This document shows positions 27,801 through 37,424 of a stretch of DNA of 64,000 nt, one piece after another (positions within the stretch are counted from its first letter, which is position 1; each line of letters begins with the position of its first letter). This DNA comes from Rhizobium sp. Leaf453 (GTDB lineage Bacteria > Pseudomonadota > Alphaproteobacteria > Rhizobiales > Rhizobiaceae): positions 1 to 64,000 of the forward strand of contig NZ_LMRG01000009.1 of the NCBI RefSeq assembly GCF_001425605.1, written 5' to 3'. A program made the translations under genes and the position numbers. Below the pieces are notes generated by a model. The model had not been told where the DNA came from. It worked only from the letters and a program-made list of their open reading frames with translations, and did not search any database.

Positions 27801-28301
27801 TTACGCCTGCAGGATCTTTCCCTGCAGGCGATGGGCGATCCAGGCGGCGACGGTGCCGAGGCCGCTGACACTGGCGAGTTCCCCGAATGCGAGCAGTCCG
27901 GGTTCGAGATGAGCAGCGAAGAAGGTGATCAGGCCGAGGAAATAGGCCGGCACATTGTTGACCGGTGCCAGCGCGCGCAGTGAAACGACGATGATGGCGA
28001 CCACGAAAACCACCGCACCGAAGGCGAACGGGCCGAGGAGAGGCAGCAATGTGCCAACGGCAAGGGCTGCAAGGACACCGAAGGCGATGCCCATGGCGAG
28101 GCAGAGATAGCTGAAGAGGGCATCCCTGGCAGACTGTCCCCGGGTGAAAAACGCGACCCAGCCCATGAACATGGCCCAGACCGGCCAGCCGAGGCTGGCG
28201 GAAGTTGTCGCCGCGACGGCGGCGGTCACTGCGGCAACGAGTGTCAGGAGGTTGAAGCGAATGGAGGCCGGGGCCGGCGCAGTCTTGATGTCGGAGGTCA
28301 T
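27801..28301 (-). CDS. DUF1097 inner-membrane protein
   Basis: 166 aa with about five or six hydrophobic segments from residue 17 on, including LGWPVWAMFMGWVAFFTRGQ, which fits the DUF1097 family (E. coli YcdZ relatives). The ATG at 28301 has an AGGAG ribosome site; the longer frame is rejected. The function is unknown. It follows an SDR gene by 66 bases on the same strand and may belong to the LysR-controlled unit. Confidence 0.8.
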   Translation of the reverse strand: MTSDIKTAPAPASIRFNLLTLVAAVTAAVAATTSASLGWPVWAMFMGWVAFFTRGQSARDALFSYLCLAMGIAFGVLAALAVGTLLPLLGPFAFGAVVFVVAIIVVSLRALAPVNNVPAYFLGLITFFAAHLEPGLLAFGELASVSGLGTVAAWIAHRLQGKILQA

Positions 28302-28367
28302 TGTCTTCTCCTTTGCTGGTTGGGCCTTCCGGTCCTCCAAGGTTGCGGAGTACCGGAAGACTGAAGT

Positions 28368-29270
28368 TCAGGCGTTTGCGGCGGGCGTCAAAAGATCTTC
28401 CAGGCCGATGCGGCGGAACAGTTCGGCGCGGACACGATCGGCGACGCCATTGACGATCTCGGCGCCATCCTGCGACGGATCGATATGGACGCGGAAAGGG
28501 CGTGTTCCGAACGGCTTGCCGATGACATCGACGATGGCGGTCGCGACGGAGCCCGCATCGGCATCGGCGGGTTCTAGTGCGGCTAGGCCCTTGAGTGCTT
28601 GATCGGGAATGCCGGCATAGGGACCCTCGTCATATTCGGCTGCGCGGGCCTTGTCGGATGGCGCGCCGGCATGGGCGAAATGATTGGTGCCCTTGGTGAA
28701 GGCGCCGGGAACGATGATCGAGGTCTCGATGCCCCAGCGGGTGAGTTCCGAGGCATAGGAGACGGCGAGCGAGTCCATCGCGGCCTTGGCGGCGAAATAG
28801 GGCGACAGGTAAGGCGGCGTGCCGCCGCGCGTCGAGGAGGAGGAAACCCAGACGACCAGCCCCTTGCCCTGCCTGCGCAGATGCGGAAGGGCAGCGCGGT
28901 TGACCCGCTGCGTGCTGAGCACATTGATGTCGAACAGTTCCGCGAACTGTTCCGGTGTGAAGGCTTCGGCGGGGCCGAAGGACATGTGCCCGGCATTGTG
29001 GATGACGACGTCGAGACGGCCGGCCTCGGCGATGATCTTTGCAATCCCGGTTTCGACCGAGGCGTCGTCGGCAACGTCCAGTTCGACGGAGCGCAGATCG
29101 ACATTGTGCTCGCGGGCAAAGGCTGCGGCGTCTGCCACAGCGGGAGCATTACGGCCTTCGGTGGCGCGGATGCCTGCATAGACGATGTGGCCGGCCTTGG
29201 CGAGTGCGCGGGCGGTGAGGGCACCGAAACCTGAAGAAGCCCCGGTGATGACGATGATTTGCCTGCTCAT
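28368..29270 (-). CDS. Short-chain dehydrogenase/reductase
   Basis: 300 aa, the longer size class of classical SDRs. TGASSGFG (9-16) binds the nucleotide, NAG lies near residue 92, catalytic Ser is in WVSSSSTRG, and YFAAK (about 158-162) gives Tyr and Lys. The substrate loop contains PGAFTKGTNHF. A strong AAAGGA site precedes the ATG. It follows a second SDR in the same direction; both face a divergent LysR. The substrate cannot be told from sequence. Confidence 0.9.
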   Translation of the reverse strand: MSRQIIVITGASSGFGALTARALAKAGHIVYAGIRATEGRNAPAVADAAAFAREHNVDLRSVELDVADDASVETGIAKIIAEAGRLDVVIHNAGHMSFGPAEAFTPEQFAELFDINVLSTQRVNRAALPHLRRQGKGLVVWVSSSSTRGGTPPYLSPYFAAKAAMDSLAVSYASELTRWGIETSIIVPGAFTKGTNHFAHAGAPSDKARAAEYDEGPYAGIPDQALKGLAALEPADADAGSVATAIVDVIGKPFGTRPFRVHIDPSQDGAEIVNGVADRVRAELFRRIGLEDLLTPAANA

Positions 29271-29376
29271 GATCGTTTCCTTTCAGACATGCGGTTTCGG
29301 GCGATGCGAGACCGCGCTTGATGGACAATCTGTTTGGGGGAGGACAGCGGCGATCATGCCACCGTCAGACGAGGCC

Positions 29377-30117
29377 TCAAATGAGGCCGCCGTTGGCGCG
29401 CAGGGTCTGGCCGTTGATCCAGCCGCCGTCGGCGCTGGCGAGCAGCGATACGACCGATGCGATGTCCTCAGGCGTGCCGAGACGTTCCATCGGGTTCATC
29501 TTGGCCATGCGGGCGATCAGTTCTTCGGACTTGCCGTTGAGGAACAGGTCGGTGGCGACCGGGCCGGGGGCAACGGCGTTGACAGTGATGTCACGGCCGC
29601 GCATTTCCTTGGCCACGATCGCTGTCATCGTTTCCACGGCCGCCTTTGTAGCCGCGTAAATGCCGTAGGTTTCCAGTTTCAGGCCGACGACGCTGGTCGA
29701 GAAGTTGATGATCCGGCCGCCATTGCGCAGGCGCTTGGCTGCTTCCCGCATGGTATTGAACGTGCCCTTCAGGTTGACGCCGATCTGACGATCGAAACTG
29801 GCATCGTCGGCGTCGCCGATCGGCGAGAGCGCCATGATCCCGGCATTGTTGACCAAAACATCGATGCCGCCGAAGGCGGCTTCGGCCGCATCGAACAGGC
29901 CGCGCACGGCCTCCGCATTGCTGACGTCAGCCTTCGCGGTCAATGCCATGCCACCGGCCCGTTCGATCGTCCGGGCCAGTTCCTCGGCCGGTTCGGCATT
30001 GCCGGAATAGTTGATGACGACGGTGAAGCCGTCCTTTGCCAAACGTTCGGCAATCGCGGCGCCGATGCCGCGGGATGCGCCGGTTACCAGGGCGACCTTG
30101 TTTTCGGTGATAGCCAT
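29377..30117 (-). CDS. Short-chain dehydrogenase/reductase, FabG-like
   Basis: 246 aa, classical SDR. TGASRGIG (13-20) suggests NADP(H), NNAG lies near residue 90, Ser is in NFSTSVVG, YAATK (about 153-157) provides the catalytic Tyr and Lys, and PGPVATDLF is the flexible lid. AAGGAG precedes the ATG. It is the first gene of the unit, divergent from the LysR gene by 117 bases. In this family such proteins reduce aldehydes, ketones or oxoacyl groups. Confidence 0.92.
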   Translation of the reverse strand: MAITENKVALVTGASRGIGAAIAERLAKDGFTVVINYSGNAEPAEELARTIERAGGMALTAKADVSNAEAVRGLFDAAEAAFGGIDVLVNNAGIMALSPIGDADDASFDRQIGVNLKGTFNTMREAAKRLRNGGRIINFSTSVVGLKLETYGIYAATKAAVETMTAIVAKEMRGRDITVNAVAPGPVATDLFLNGKSEELIARMAKMNPMERLGTPEDIASVVSLLASADGGWINGQTLRANGGLI

Positions 30118-30234
30118 TATCGTTCTCCTTCAGTCATCTGCGCTTCGGCGCGTTTTCGATGAGGCAAAGATGCGCCTTTCCATTTGGCGAATAATCATCC
30201 AATAATCGGCATCACTATCCGGGAAAGACGAATA

Positions 30235-31134
30235 ATGGACAGGTTCGATGCGATGCGGGTTTTTACCCGCGTGGTGGAACGGCGCAGCTTCACATTGGCT
30301 GCCGAGGATACGGGACTGCCGCGTTCGACGGTGACCGATGCGGTCAAGCAGCTCGAGACACGTCTTGGCGTGCGCCTGCTGCAACGCACGACGCGGCATG
30401 TCAGTCCGACGCTCGATGGCGAGGCCTATTACCGGCGCTGCCTGGCGATCCTCTCGGATATCGAGGATGCCGAGGCCGCCTTTGCCGGCGCCAAACCCAA
30501 GGGGCTGCTCAGGGTTGATGTGCACGGCAAGATGGCTCGGCATTTCGTCCTGCCGGGGCTGCCGGCCTTTCTGGCAAATTTTCCCGATATCCAGCTTTAC
30601 ATGAGCGAGGGAGACCGGTTCGTCGATCTGGTCCGCGAGGGCATCGACTGCGTCCTCAGGGCTGGCGAGTTGCAGGACAGCGACATGGTCGCCCGGCGGG
30701 TGGGACTGCTGGACGAGATCACCTGCATCGCGCCGGCCTATATCGAGCGCTTCGGCATCCCCCAGAACCTCGACGAACTGGAGGGCCACCAGATGATCGG
30801 CTTCTGGTCGACGGCGACAGGCGGCCTGCTGCCACTTGAATTCACCGTGGCCGGAACGATCCGTCATATCACCTTGCCTGCGACGATCTCCGTCAATGGC
30901 GCCGATACGCTGACGGCTGCGGCACGGCTGGGGCTTGGCATCATGCAGGCGCCGCGTTATTCGCTGGAGGAGGATCTGCGGCAGGGAACGCTGGTCGAGA
31001 TATTGCCGGATACGCCGCCGACCCCGACGCCGGTCTCGCTGCTCTATCCGAGAAACCGCCAGCTGTCTCCGCGCGTCCGGGTTTTCATCGATTGGGTGTC
31101 GCGTGAATTTGCCGCAAGAAAGACCGCGCTATAG
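30235..31134 (+). CDS. LysR-family regulator next to two SDR genes
   Basis: 299 aa. A winged helix occupies residues 1-60 (FTRVVERRSFTLAAEDTGLPRSTVTDAVKQLE), followed by the periplasmic-binding-like effector domain with the family's GLGIMQAPRYSLEEDL. The ATG at 30235 is chosen because the domain begins immediately after. The octamer CGAATAAT appears at 30188 and 30229, the second overlapping the start, and could mark autoregulatory contacts. It probably controls the divergent SDR genes and perhaps the DUF1097 gene. Confidence 0.9.
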   Translation: MDRFDAMRVFTRVVERRSFTLAAEDTGLPRSTVTDAVKQLETRLGVRLLQRTTRHVSPTLDGEAYYRRCLAILSDIEDAEAAFAGAKPKGLLRVDVHGKMARHFVLPGLPAFLANFPDIQLYMSEGDRFVDLVREGIDCVLRAGELQDSDMVARRVGLLDEITCIAPAYIERFGIPQNLDELEGHQMIGFWSTATGGLLPLEFTVAGTIRHITLPATISVNGADTLTAAARLGLGIMQAPRYSLEEDLRQGTLVEILPDTPPTPTPVSLLYPRNRQLSPRVRVFIDWVSREFAARKTAL

Positions 31135-31320
31135 AAAATTCGGAGCGGTGGCTTGCCTTTTGCGGGGCGGTTTCCCATATGCCGCGTCCAGCCTTCCGTC
31201 CGCTTGCCGGACATCTCAGCATGACACATCCCGAGCCGACCCTGCATGACCTGAAATCCATTCCGGATATCAGATCCATGCGATAGATATATGAAAGCCG
31301 GGGGAATCAGGACGATCGAC

Positions 31321-32541
31321 ATGAACGCAAATGACATCGGAGAGCTTTCCGCCTGGCTGACGACGCAGGGCCTCAAGGGCACGGACGAAATGGACATCGT
31401 CAACGGCTTCTGCCAGCGCGCCCGCGAGATCGGTATGCGGCTCGATCGCGGCCTGGCGCTGATCGATACGTTGCATCCGGTCTATGAAGGTCGGGCGTTC
31501 CAGTGGGACAGCAAGGAACCGGTGCGCGGCGCCTTCGAATATGGCCCGACCAATGAAGGCGTTTCGGCCGAGAACTGGGAGCGTTCCGCTTTCTATCACC
31601 TGCGCGAGAACAACGGGCATGAAATCCGACGCCGTCTCGGCTTCGGCGATCCCGCCGACTTCTTTGCGCTGGATACAATGCTGGCCGCCGGCCATAAGGA
31701 CTACATCGCGATGATCCATCGCTTCGCGCAGGACAGCCATATCGGCGATATGGACTGTTTTTACTCCCACTGGGCGACGATGGATCCGGACGGCTTTCGC
31801 GACGAGGATCTCGCAGCGCTCCGTCAACTCGTCCCGGTGCTGGCGCTGGCGATCAAGTCCGGTTCCCTGAACCGGATCTCGCGCACGATCGCGGAGGTCT
31901 ACCTCGGGGAAGATGCCGCGAAGCAGGTGCTGGAGGGCCGTATCTCGCGTGGCAAGGCGGAACGGATTTCGGCTGTCCTTTGGTTCTCCGACCTGCAGAA
32001 CTACACCCGCATTTCCGACAATCTTGCACCGGACGAGATCATTCCCTTCCTCAACGACTATGCCGACGCGGTGATTTCCTCGATCCACGAGGCGGGCGGC
32101 AATGTGCTGAAGCTGATAGGCGATGGGACGCTGGCGATCTTCAAGGCCGAGGAGCGGGAGGACGCGTGCAAACGGGCGCTGCTTGCACAGACGCAATTGC
32201 GCGAAAAGCTGAAGGGTCTGAACGAGCGGCGCATGCTCGAAGGCCGGCCTGTGACGGAGGTCTATCTCGGCCTTCACATCGGCGATGTCTTCTACGGCAA
32301 TATCGGCGCCAGCGACCGCCTCGACTTCACCGTCATCGGCCCCGCCGTCAACGAGGTCAGCCGCATCGCCTCGATGTGCCGCTTCGTCGACCGCAGCGTC
32401 ATCATGTCCTCGCAATTCGTTGCTGCCGCGCCGCCGCCACGGGGTTCGGAGGTGGTCTCGATCGGCCGTTATGCGCTGCGTGGCGTCAAGCGGGCGCAGG
32501 AATTGTTCACGCTTCTGCCGCTGGAGAAGATCGAAGGATAG
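31321..32541 (+). CDS. Class III adenylate/guanylate cyclase
   Basis: 406 aa. The N-terminal half is a sensor-like region without membrane segments. The cyclase domain starts near residue 215 with WFSDL (metal Asp224), then KLIGDG (substrate Lys, metal Asp268), LDFTVIGPAVNEVSRI (Asp for base recognition, transition-state Asn and Arg). All catalytic residues are present, so it should make cAMP. An ATG ten codons upstream (31291) is also possible. Rhizobia carry many such cyclases with varied sensors; the signal is unknown. The small membrane protein downstream is convergent. Confidence 0.93.
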   Translation: MNANDIGELSAWLTTQGLKGTDEMDIVNGFCQRAREIGMRLDRGLALIDTLHPVYEGRAFQWDSKEPVRGAFEYGPTNEGVSAENWERSAFYHLRENNGHEIRRRLGFGDPADFFALDTMLAAGHKDYIAMIHRFAQDSHIGDMDCFYSHWATMDPDGFRDEDLAALRQLVPVLALAIKSGSLNRISRTIAEVYLGEDAAKQVLEGRISRGKAERISAVLWFSDLQNYTRISDNLAPDEIIPFLNDYADAVISSIHEAGGNVLKLIGDGTLAIFKAEEREDACKRALLAQTQLREKLKGLNERRMLEGRPVTEVYLGLHIGDVFYGNIGASDRLDFTVIGPAVNEVSRIASMCRFVDRSVIMSSQFVAAAPPPRGSEVVSIGRYALRGVKRAQELFTLLPLEKIEG

Positions 32542-32550
32542 AGGTGCCGT

Positions 32551-32982
32551 TCAGGAGTGGCTGCTTTGGCTTGTGCCGAAGAAGTATCCGGCTGCAAGGG
32601 ACACCACGGTTCCAAGGGTGGCGACCACGTTTTGCTTCAAGGGATTTTCGCTCGTCAAACCGATGCCCGACAACACGACGAGCAATCCGAAGAACACGAC
32701 ACCGCTGAGGACCGGCTTTGAAAGGATCTTGTCGAACCAGGTTCTGCTGCATTGCCTTTGAAGGAAATGGGCCAGTTCCTCCGTAGTCGAAAACACCTTG
32801 ACCTGATGGGATGGCGTGACGAAAACGATCTCCTCGTGAGCAACCATGTTGTCAGATCGAACGACGACAATCGTCCCGGAAAACAGATTTTCCGCGATGT
32901 CGGTCACTTCCGGATTCTGGAGATCCGGATAGCGCGATTTGATGACCGGAATGACCAAGTCCCGATATGCAGCCACGTCCAT
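32551..32982 (-). CDS. Uncharacterised small protein with C-terminal membrane hairpin
   Basis: 143 aa. Residues 1-80 are soluble with mixed composition (VVVRSDNMVAHEEIVFVTPS). Residues 92-112 and 119-137 are hydrophobic and could form two membrane segments, with a short tail TSQSSHS. The ATG at 32982 follows GAGCAGGAC; an ATG five codons earlier is possible. It ends 9 bases from the convergent cyclase gene. I do not recognise the family. Confidence 0.65.
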   Translation of the reverse strand: MDVAAYRDLVIPVIKSRYPDLQNPEVTDIAENLFSGTIVVVRSDNMVAHEEIVFVTPSHQVKVFSTTEELAHFLQRQCSRTWFDKILSKPVLSGVVFFGLLVVLSGIGLTSENPLKQNVVATLGTVVSLAAGYFFGTSQSSHS

Positions 32983-33083
32983 TGTCCTGCTCCCCAACAG
33001 AATTTCAGCAGGATCGAATGTATAGAGATATACACGCTTTAGTAAATGGTTAAACTTAACACAACCATTGATTGTTTTCTGCG

Positions 33084-34154
33084 CTAAACCTTGCGACCTT
33101 CCTCGTTGAAGAAATGCAAGTTGGCGACCGGCAGCTTCACCGCGACTTCACCATGCATGCCAAGGAAGCCGCGGTCGAGCGTGAAAGCCTTGAAGCTGGC
33201 GGGGCCAAGCTTCAGATGGACGATGATGCCGAAGCCGGTGGGCTCGACCAGTTCGACGGTGGCCGTCATCGCATCCGGGCCTTCGGCGCCGAGGATAACG
33301 TGTTCCGGACGGATGCCGAGTGTCGCGCGGCTGCCGTCGGTGAGGTTGGCGGTGCCGCCAAGCGGCAGGACGCCGCCACCGGTCAGCGCGAAGCTTGCGG
33401 TATCGCCGGTGGCCATGTAGCGGCCCTCGAAGAAGTTCATGCCCGGCGAGCCGATGAAGCTGGCAACGAAGAGGTTGGCGGGGTTGTCGTAGAGTTCAAG
33501 CGGGCTGCCGACCTGCTGGATGACGCCGCCATGCATGGCGACGATGCGGTCGGCGAGCGTCATCGCTTCGATCTGGTCGTGGGTGACGTAGATCGAGGTG
33601 GCGCCGAGATCCTGGTGCAGTTTTTTGATTTCGGCGCGCATCTGTTCGCGCAGGCGGGCGTCGAGGTTGGACAATGGCTCGTCGAACAGGAAGGCCTTCG
33701 GTTCACGCACGATGGCGCGGCCCATGGCGACACGCTGGCGCTGGCCGCCGGAGAGCGCCTTCGGGCGCCGCTCCATCAACGGATCGAGCCCGAGCTTGCC
33801 GGCAGCATTGGCAACCACCGAAGCGATCTTTTCCTTGGCGGTTTTCCTGAGGCGCAGGCTGTAGCTCATGTTCTTGGCCACACTCATATGCGGATAGAGT
33901 GCATAGGACTGGAACACCATGGCGATGTCGCGGTCCTTCGGGGCGAGGTCGTTGACGCGCTTGCCGTCGATGCGGATCTCGCCATCGGTGACGGCCTCGA
34001 GGCCCGCGATCATCCGCAGCAGCGTGGACTTGCCGCAGCCGGATGGGCCGACCAGCACGACGAACTCGCCATCCCTGATATCGAGATCGACGCCGTGCAG
34101 CACCGGATGGATGCCGTAGGACTTATGGATGTTGGAAATATCGATCGATGCCAT
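33084..34154 (-). CDS. CUT1 sugar-type ABC importer ATPase (UgpC/MsmX-like)
   Basis: 356 aa. Walker A GPSGCGKST (about 36-44), the Q loop FQSYALYPHM, signature LSGGQRQRVAMGRAIV, Walker B FLFDEPLSNLDA and switch His in VTHDQIEAMT are intact. The C-terminal 120 residues are the MOP-like regulatory domain (GIRPEHVIL). It is the last gene of the operon, 4 bases after the second permease. It energises the importer whose permeases and binding protein lie upstream. Confidence 0.95.
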   Translation of the reverse strand: MASIDISNIHKSYGIHPVLHGVDLDIRDGEFVVLVGPSGCGKSTLLRMIAGLEAVTDGEIRIDGKRVNDLAPKDRDIAMVFQSYALYPHMSVAKNMSYSLRLRKTAKEKIASVVANAAGKLGLDPLMERRPKALSGGQRQRVAMGRAIVREPKAFLFDEPLSNLDARLREQMRAEIKKLHQDLGATSIYVTHDQIEAMTLADRIVAMHGGVIQQVGSPLELYDNPANLFVASFIGSPGMNFFEGRYMATGDTASFALTGGGVLPLGGTANLTDGSRATLGIRPEHVILGAEGPDAMTATVELVEPTGFGIIVHLKLGPASFKAFTLDRGFLGMHGEVAVKLPVANLHFFNEEGRKV

Positions 34155-34158
34155 GGGA

Positions 34159-34992
34159 TCAGCCTTTCACGGCGCCGGCCGTCAGGCCCTGCACGAGGTA
34201 ACGTTGGATCAACAGGAAGAACAGGCAGGCCGGGATCAGCGCGAGCACGCCCGCCGCCATCATCTGTCCAAAGTCGACAGAGAATTTGGAGACGAAGGAA
34301 AGCAGCCCGACCGGGAAGGTCGCGGCGTCGTTGCCGGAAATCAGCATCAGCGAGAACAGGAGTTCGCTCCAGGCGGCCGTGAAGACGAAGCCGAGTGTCG
34401 CGGCGATGCCGGGCAGCGTCAGCGGCAGGATGATCTGGCGGAAGGCGACGAACTGCGTCGCGCCGTCGATCATTGCCGCCTCTTCCAGGTCCTTTGGGAT
34501 GCCGTCGAAGAAAGACTGCATGAGGAAGGTTGCAAAAGGCACGTTGAAGGCGGTGTAGACGATGACCAAACCCGTAAGGCTGTTGGTCAGGCCGAGCGGC
34601 GACAGGATCTTGAAGATCGGCGCGACCAGCATGACCAGCGGGAACATCTGGGTCAGCAGCATCAGCGTCACGATCCAGTATTTGCCGCGGAAATTGAAGC
34701 GCGACATCGCATAGCCGGCGAGCGAGGCAAGCACGGTAACGATGACGGCGGTCGAGCCGGAAACGATAAGGCTGTTCTTGAAAAAGGTCGGGAATTCGCT
34801 GTGTTTCAGCACGAATTCGAAATGCTCGAAACTGGTCCGCGACGGCCACATCCGGATGCCTTCGGAATAAAGCAGCTTGTTGGGCGTGACCGAGACTTTC
34901 AAAAGCCAGTAAAGCGGGAACAGCGCGAAGACCACATAGGCGAGGATGGCCAGCCGATGGGCGACGATGGAGACGATGCGTTTTCCGGTCAT
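34159..34992 (-). CDS. CUT1 ABC permease, MalG/UgpE type
   Basis: 277 aa with six hydrophobic segments. The cytoplasmic EAA loop reads EEAAMIDGATQFVAFRQIILPL, which docks to the ATPase. It is separated by 4 bases from genes on both sides. It pairs with the MalF-type permease upstream to form the channel. Confidence 0.93.
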   Translation of the reverse strand: MTGKRIVSIVAHRLAILAYVVFALFPLYWLLKVSVTPNKLLYSEGIRMWPSRTSFEHFEFVLKHSEFPTFFKNSLIVSGSTAVIVTVLASLAGYAMSRFNFRGKYWIVTLMLLTQMFPLVMLVAPIFKILSPLGLTNSLTGLVIVYTAFNVPFATFLMQSFFDGIPKDLEEAAMIDGATQFVAFRQIILPLTLPGIAATLGFVFTAAWSELLFSLMLISGNDAATFPVGLLSFVSKFSVDFGQMMAAGVLALIPACLFFLLIQRYLVQGLTAGAVKG

Positions 34993-34996
34993 GATC

Positions 34997-35935
34997 TCAA
35001 TCCTTGCTCAGAAGCCATTGCCGCAGAACGACGATCAGCATGGAATAGGTGATGAGCAGCACCAGCAAAACGAGTGCGATCGCCGAGGCGTAGCCGAAAT
35101 CCAGCCGCTTGAAGGCCTGGGTGAAGATATAGCTGGCGACGATCTGGCTCCGGTCTGCTGGTCCGCCATTGGTCATGACGATGATCAGGTCGGCGAAATT
35201 GGAAATCCAGACGGTGCGCAACAGCACGGTTATGGCGATGGTCGGCGCAAGGAAGGGCAAGGTGATCGACAGGAACCGCTGAACCGGGCCGGCGCCGTCG
35301 ATGCTGGCGGCCTCGTAGAGATCGCGCGGGATCGCCTGCAGGGCGGCCAGCAGAGTGATTGCGAAGAAGGGAATGCCCCACCAGACGTTGGCGATGATCG
35401 GTCCCCACATGGAAAGCTGTGGGTCCGACAGGATGTTGGACGGTTCGTTCATGATCCCCAGCGCAAACATCCAGTGCGGCAACGGACCGACAACAGGATT
35501 GAAGAGCCAGGACCAGTTGAGGCCGGCGAGGAAACTCGGCACGGCCCAGGGCAGGAAGACCAGCGCCTGGACGATGCCGCGACCATAAAAGGGCTTGTCG
35601 AGCAGCAGCGCCAGGATCAGGCCGAAGACAAACTGCAGCAGCACGGACCAGCCGGTCCACCAGAGCGTGTTCTTCAGAGCCCGGTAGAAATTGTCGTCCT
35701 GCGACAGCGTCTTGAAATGATCGAGCCCGATGAAGCTGCCGGAAAACGGATTGAGCAACTGGATATCACGGAAAGCATAGGAAATGCCGAGCACCAGCGG
35801 CACCAGCATGACGGTGACGATTAGGATCAGCGCGGGCGCGCTGTAGAGGTAGGGTGCGGACGCATCCGCCAGGCGCTTTTTCAGCGGTCGCTGGTCTCTG
35901 CGCGTGCCGTCATTGCGGGCTGCAAGTGAAGCCAT
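34997..35935 (-). CDS. CUT1 ABC permease, MalF/UgpA type
   Basis: About 312 aa with a charged N-terminal tail, six hydrophobic segments and the EAA loop YEAASIDGAGPVQRFLSITLP. Start may be ATG 35935 or TTG 35941, the latter being closer to GGAAA. A 190-base gap with a palindromic repeat separates it from the binding-protein gene, a break often seen where binding protein is needed in excess. Confidence 0.92.
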   Translation of the reverse strand: MASLAARNDGTRRDQRPLKKRLADASAPYLYSAPALILIVTVMLVPLVLGISYAFRDIQLLNPFSGSFIGLDHFKTLSQDDNFYRALKNTLWWTGWSVLLQFVFGLILALLLDKPFYGRGIVQALVFLPWAVPSFLAGLNWSWLFNPVVGPLPHWMFALGIMNEPSNILSDPQLSMWGPIIANVWWGIPFFAITLLAALQAIPRDLYEAASIDGAGPVQRFLSITLPFLAPTIAITVLLRTVWISNFADLIIVMTNGGPADRSQIVASYIFTQAFKRLDFGYASAIALVLLVLLITYSMLIVVLRQWLLSKD

Positions 35936-35991
35936 CGTCAAATATTTCCGTTTCGCAATCGTTCGTTAGTCAAGACAGCCCCCTCTGGCCT

Positions 35992-36110
35992 GTCGGCCAT
36001 CTCCCCCACAAGGGGGGAGACCCGGCCGCGGCCTTTGGTTTTCACCCTCGGACTGAGCGGCAGGTTAAGCCCCTCCCCCTTGTGGGGAGGGGTTGGGGAG
36101 GGGCTCACAG
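35992..36110. repeat. Paired palindromic repeat between binding protein and permease
   Basis: Unit 1, around 36000-36020, is TCTCCCCC / GGGGGAGA with centre ACAAG. Unit 2, around 36070-36090, is CCCCTCCCCC / GGGGAGGGG with centre TTGT and flanks CAGGTTAAG and GGTTGGGGAGGGG. Those flanks are also present in the repeat pair embedded in the GNAT gene at 44777-44935. It sits within the operon. Confidence 0.75.
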
Positions 36111-36125
36111 GCGCAAAGTCCTGAC

Positions 36126-37385
36126 TTACTTGCTCGCCAGGAACTTCTGCTGAGCCTTGGTCATGTATTCAGCCCACTGCTTGGCCATGTCTTCCGGCGT
36201 GATATCGCCGAGCATGGCCTCCTGGCTGGTCTTGATCGCCATCGAATCCTTGAAGAAGGCGAATTCTTCGAGATAGGTCGGCATGACGGTCGGGACGGCG
36301 TCCTTGTCCGCCAGTTCCTCGAACCAGCCCTTGAACTGGTCGGTGGCAAAGAACGGGTCCTTCTCGGCGGACTTCAGGGCCGGCAGGGCGCCGATCTTCT
36401 TGTTCCACTCGACATTGCCTTCCGGGCCTTCGAGGGTGGCGATCAGCTTCCAGGACAGGTCCTTGTTTTCGCTGGCCGACATCATCGACCAACCGGCAAA
36501 GCCGATCGTCGGGAAGGTCTTGCCCGACGGACCCTTCGGCATGGTGGTGATGCCGTAGTCCGCGGCATCCATACGTTCGGCAATCGCGATCAGCGCATCC
36601 GGATCCTGGTCGAGCATGGCGCAGGTTCCGGTATAGAAGCCGGCGACGATCTCGTTGAAGCCCCAGTTGACGCTGTCCTTCGGTGCGTAACCGTTCTTGT
36701 AAAGGTCGGTGAGCCAGGTGAAGCCCTTGACCCAGCCTTCTTCCGAGAATTTCGACGTGCCGTCGGCATTGAAGAATGTGTTGTCGCCAGCCATCGTGGC
36801 GCCCATCATCATCCAGCCATTGAGGCCGCCCGGGCCGCCGCGCATGCAATAGGCATATTTGCCCGGCAGCTTCTTGATTTTCTCGGCGGCTGCGACGAAA
36901 TCGTCCATCGTCTTCGGCGGGCCGTCGACGCCGGCTTCGGCGAAGATCTTCTTGTTGTAGAACATGGCGCGCAGATAGAAGCCGTAGGGCAGCATATAGG
37001 CCGTGTCCTTGACGTCGCGGCCGAGTTCGAGCGCGCGATCGGTCAGCTGCGGCGTGTGCTCCCAGTCCTTCAGGTAGGGCTCGAGGCTTTCGAGCATGCC
37101 GTTGTTGGCATAGAGCGACAGCCAGGTATCCGGCATTTCCATGACGTCGGGAATTTCACCGGCCGAAACCATGGTCGCGAACTTCTGGAACGCTTCGCCC
37201 CAAGGCAGCGAGATGACCTCGACCGTCGTGCCCGGATTGGCCGCTTCGAACTTGGCGACGATCGACTTCAGCGTTTCGGTGCGTTCCGGGCTGGTGATCA
37301 CTTCCACCAGCTTGAGCTTGGTATCGGCAAGCGCGCTGCCTGCCATCAGCGAGGCGAACAATGTCGCCGCAATCAGTTTCCTCAT
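36126..37385 (-). CDS. CUT1 periplasmic sugar-binding protein
   Basis: 419 aa with a Sec signal peptide (cleavage near ALA at residue 20). Family 1 extracellular binding-protein features are present: VAKFEAANPGTTVEVISLPWGE, MEMPDTWLSLYANNGML and the conserved hinge segment PYGFYLRAMFYNKKIF. It delivers an unknown solute to the permeases downstream. A PLP enzyme gene lies 39 bases upstream in the same operon, hinting at an amino-sugar or amino-acid-linked ligand; this is only a guess. Confidence 0.93.
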   Translation of the reverse strand: MRKLIAATLFASLMAGSALADTKLKLVEVITSPERTETLKSIVAKFEAANPGTTVEVISLPWGEAFQKFATMVSAGEIPDVMEMPDTWLSLYANNGMLESLEPYLKDWEHTPQLTDRALELGRDVKDTAYMLPYGFYLRAMFYNKKIFAEAGVDGPPKTMDDFVAAAEKIKKLPGKYAYCMRGGPGGLNGWMMMGATMAGDNTFFNADGTSKFSEEGWVKGFTWLTDLYKNGYAPKDSVNWGFNEIVAGFYTGTCAMLDQDPDALIAIAERMDAADYGITTMPKGPSGKTFPTIGFAGWSMMSASENKDLSWKLIATLEGPEGNVEWNKKIGALPALKSAEKDPFFATDQFKGWFEELADKDAVPTVMPTYLEEFAFFKDSMAIKTSQEAMLGDITPEDMAKQWAEYMTKAQQKFLASK

Positions 37386-37424
37386 GTTCGTTTCCCCTTT
37401 TTGTTGGGTGGTTGCTTCTTCTTG

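Noticed and set aside
31270-32415. A 381-residue minus-strand frame opposite the adenylate cyclase
   Set aside because: It mirrors the codons of a clear cyclase with all catalytic residues; the antisense protein has no recognisable domain.
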